Assembly (NCBI GenBank): GCA_028818995.1
Contig: JAPPMR010000643.1
Location: 1-7,506 of the forward strand
DNA from: Candidatus Poribacteria bacterium
GTDB lineage: Bacteria; Poribacteria; WGA-4E; WGA-3G
Reading direction: 5' to 3'
DNA: 7,506 nucleotides
Below, piece by piece: positions 6,682 to 7,506 of this stretch. The notes beneath the pieces are model-generated. The model was not told where the DNA came from, did no database searches, and saw only the letters and a program-made list of their open reading frames with translations. The position numbers and the translations under genes were made by a program. The first letter of the stretch is position 1. Each line of letters begins with the position of its first letter.

Positions 6682-7506
6682 ATGTCAGAAAACCCGAAGT
6701 TCAATCAAGAGATTGATGTTGTGATGCGTGTGATGCATCATGCACAAGCAGCAGTCAAGTCCAGGTTTATTCAGGAAGTAGTCCCCAATCGATTGACAAT
6801 TGTACAGTTCAACGCCTTGCAGCACCTTCATTGGTATGGTCGTGAATCTGGTATGTATGTAAGTGAGTTAGGAGAACATTTAGGTCTTGCTCATAATACA
6901 GTATCAGGTTTAGTTGGTCGGCTTGAAAAGCACGGTTGGGTTGTCCGTCGTAAATGTGATGAAGATCGGAGGCGTGCCCGCATTCAACTAACACCGCAAT
7001 CAGAAGAACTTTTCCGAGAACGAGTGAAACATGCGACAGACTTTTGGCAAAATACCTTTGGTCAACTTTCTCTTGAAGAACGTGAAAATTTGATTGGAAG
7101 TCTAAAAAAGTTGAAACAGGTGATGGCAAAACCAGTCTGGCCAAGTTATGCACAGTTACACCCACGTGATGCGGATCATTTGCGGGAAAAATTTGAAACA
7201 GAACTTGACGAACTTGCACAAGCAAAACTAAAACTCGTCGGGATTCGGTTAATTCTCGCACAAATCGCTGAGAGTCGGAATGAGCACGAACTTGCAGCGT
7301 ACCTGAACCAGGCCGCCTCTGAAGAGATCAAACATACAAACCAATTGTTTGCTCTACTCGGTCATGGTGAAGATTTTGATAGACTCCTCTCGGCACTTGT
7401 TGATGAAGACAAGGTTGTTTATGAAGAGTTATTAGCGTTACTTGATGATGCCCCATGTGAAGAAGAGGATGAGGAATTAGTCCTCCTCCAACAAATTCTT
7501 CAAGAT
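6682..7506 (+). CDS. MarR-type regulator fused to rubrerythrin/ferritin-like domain (3' end outside window)
   Basis: The frame has no stop before the right edge; 275 residues are visible. Residues about 12-148 are a MarR winged-helix domain: recognition helix AHNTVSGLVGRLEKHGW (70-86), wing RKCDEDRRRARIQLT (90-104) with the family's D-x-D-R-R pattern, then dimerisation helices. After a Pro/Trp linker (150-165), residues about 166-275 are helical and follow the rubrerythrin pattern. The helix ending AASEEIKHTNQLFALLG carries an ExxH pair (Glu215, His218), and a later helix DEDKVVYEE has Glu242 and Glu248. Aligned by hand from memory, two usual iron ligands look replaced: Lys182 for helix-A Glu, and Val245. 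The last ExxH would begin at about residue 276, just beyond the window. Function is inferred: a repressor sensing iron, oxygen or peroxide, probably controlling itself. Cys92 in the wing could be redox active. ATG 6682 is the first start after an in-frame stop at 6661; AGGA at 6667-6670 is a distant, weak ribosome site. A plain MarR with an unrelated helical tail is the alternative. Confidence 0.85.
   Translation, partial: MSENPKFNQEIDVVMRVMHHAQAAVKSRFIQEVVPNRLTIVQFNALQHLHWYGRESGMYVSELGEHLGLAHNTVSGLVGRLEKHGWVVRRKCDEDRRRARIQLTPQSEELFRERVKHATDFWQNTFGQLSLEERENLIGSLKKLKQVMAKPVWPSYAQLHPRDADHLREKFETELDELAQAKLKLVGIRLILAQIAESRNEHELAAYLNQAASEEIKHTNQLFALLGHGEDFDRLLSALVDEDKVVYEELLALLDDAPCEEEDEELVLLQQILQD

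Noticed and set aside
6809..7261. 150-residue ORF on the - strand
   Set aside because: It lies entirely antisense to the MarR-fusion gene, whose protein is clearly family-like; the antisense translation shows no recognisable domain.
1..7506. CRISPR array, tRNA, rRNA or defence cluster
   Set aside because: No regularly spaced direct repeats, no tRNA-like cloverleaf and no nuclease, methylase or transposase motifs were found by reading; the repeated protein patterns are WD40 and TPR blades.

Overview
The window (7,506 bp, AT-rich, every gene on the + strand) looks like chromosomal DNA from an uncultured environmental bacterium. The secreted WD40 propellers with repeated 'LAFSPDGK.LASG' and 'IxLWDV' blades recall Candidatus Poribacteria and related metagenomic lineages. 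That assignment rests on protein style alone, without a marker gene, so it is tentative.

Layout. (1) 1-2952 holds two tandem paralogous WD40-propeller genes. The first enters from the left edge. The second carries an N-terminal signal segment and about 15 blades, enough for two seven-bladed propellers, but is split by a frameshift near 2000 so that it appears as two overlapping ORFs (660-2063 and 1975-2952). (2) 3047-4528 holds a small TPR lipoprotein followed 18 bp later by an APH-fold kinase resembling type II homoserine kinase; the two are probably co-transcribed. (3) 4529-4812 is a 284-bp gap almost filled by a nested inverted-repeat element of MITE type, with perfect 17-bp and 14-bp arms and a possible 8-bp target duplication. 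(4) 4813-6561 encodes a complete ABC-F ATPase, a family that acts on ribosomes, with a basic C-terminal tail. (5) 6604-6648 has a consensus sigma70-type promoter (TTGACA, 17 bp, TATAAT) followed by a perfect 12-bp palindrome. It drives a gene running off the right edge (6682-7506) that encodes a MarR-type winged helix joined to a rubrerythrin/ferritin-like helical domain.

How the parts may work together. The WD40 proteins are probably exported scaffold or interaction proteins. The TPR lipoprotein is probably membrane-anchored. The kinase and the ABC-F protein are cytoplasmic and look like ordinary cellular functions. No single pathway unites the genes. The most unusual item is the MarR-ferritin-like fusion, plausibly an autoregulated iron, oxygen or peroxide sensor. 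The frameshifted double propeller and the palindromic element come next. No tRNA, rRNA, CRISPR array, transposase or phage gene was seen.
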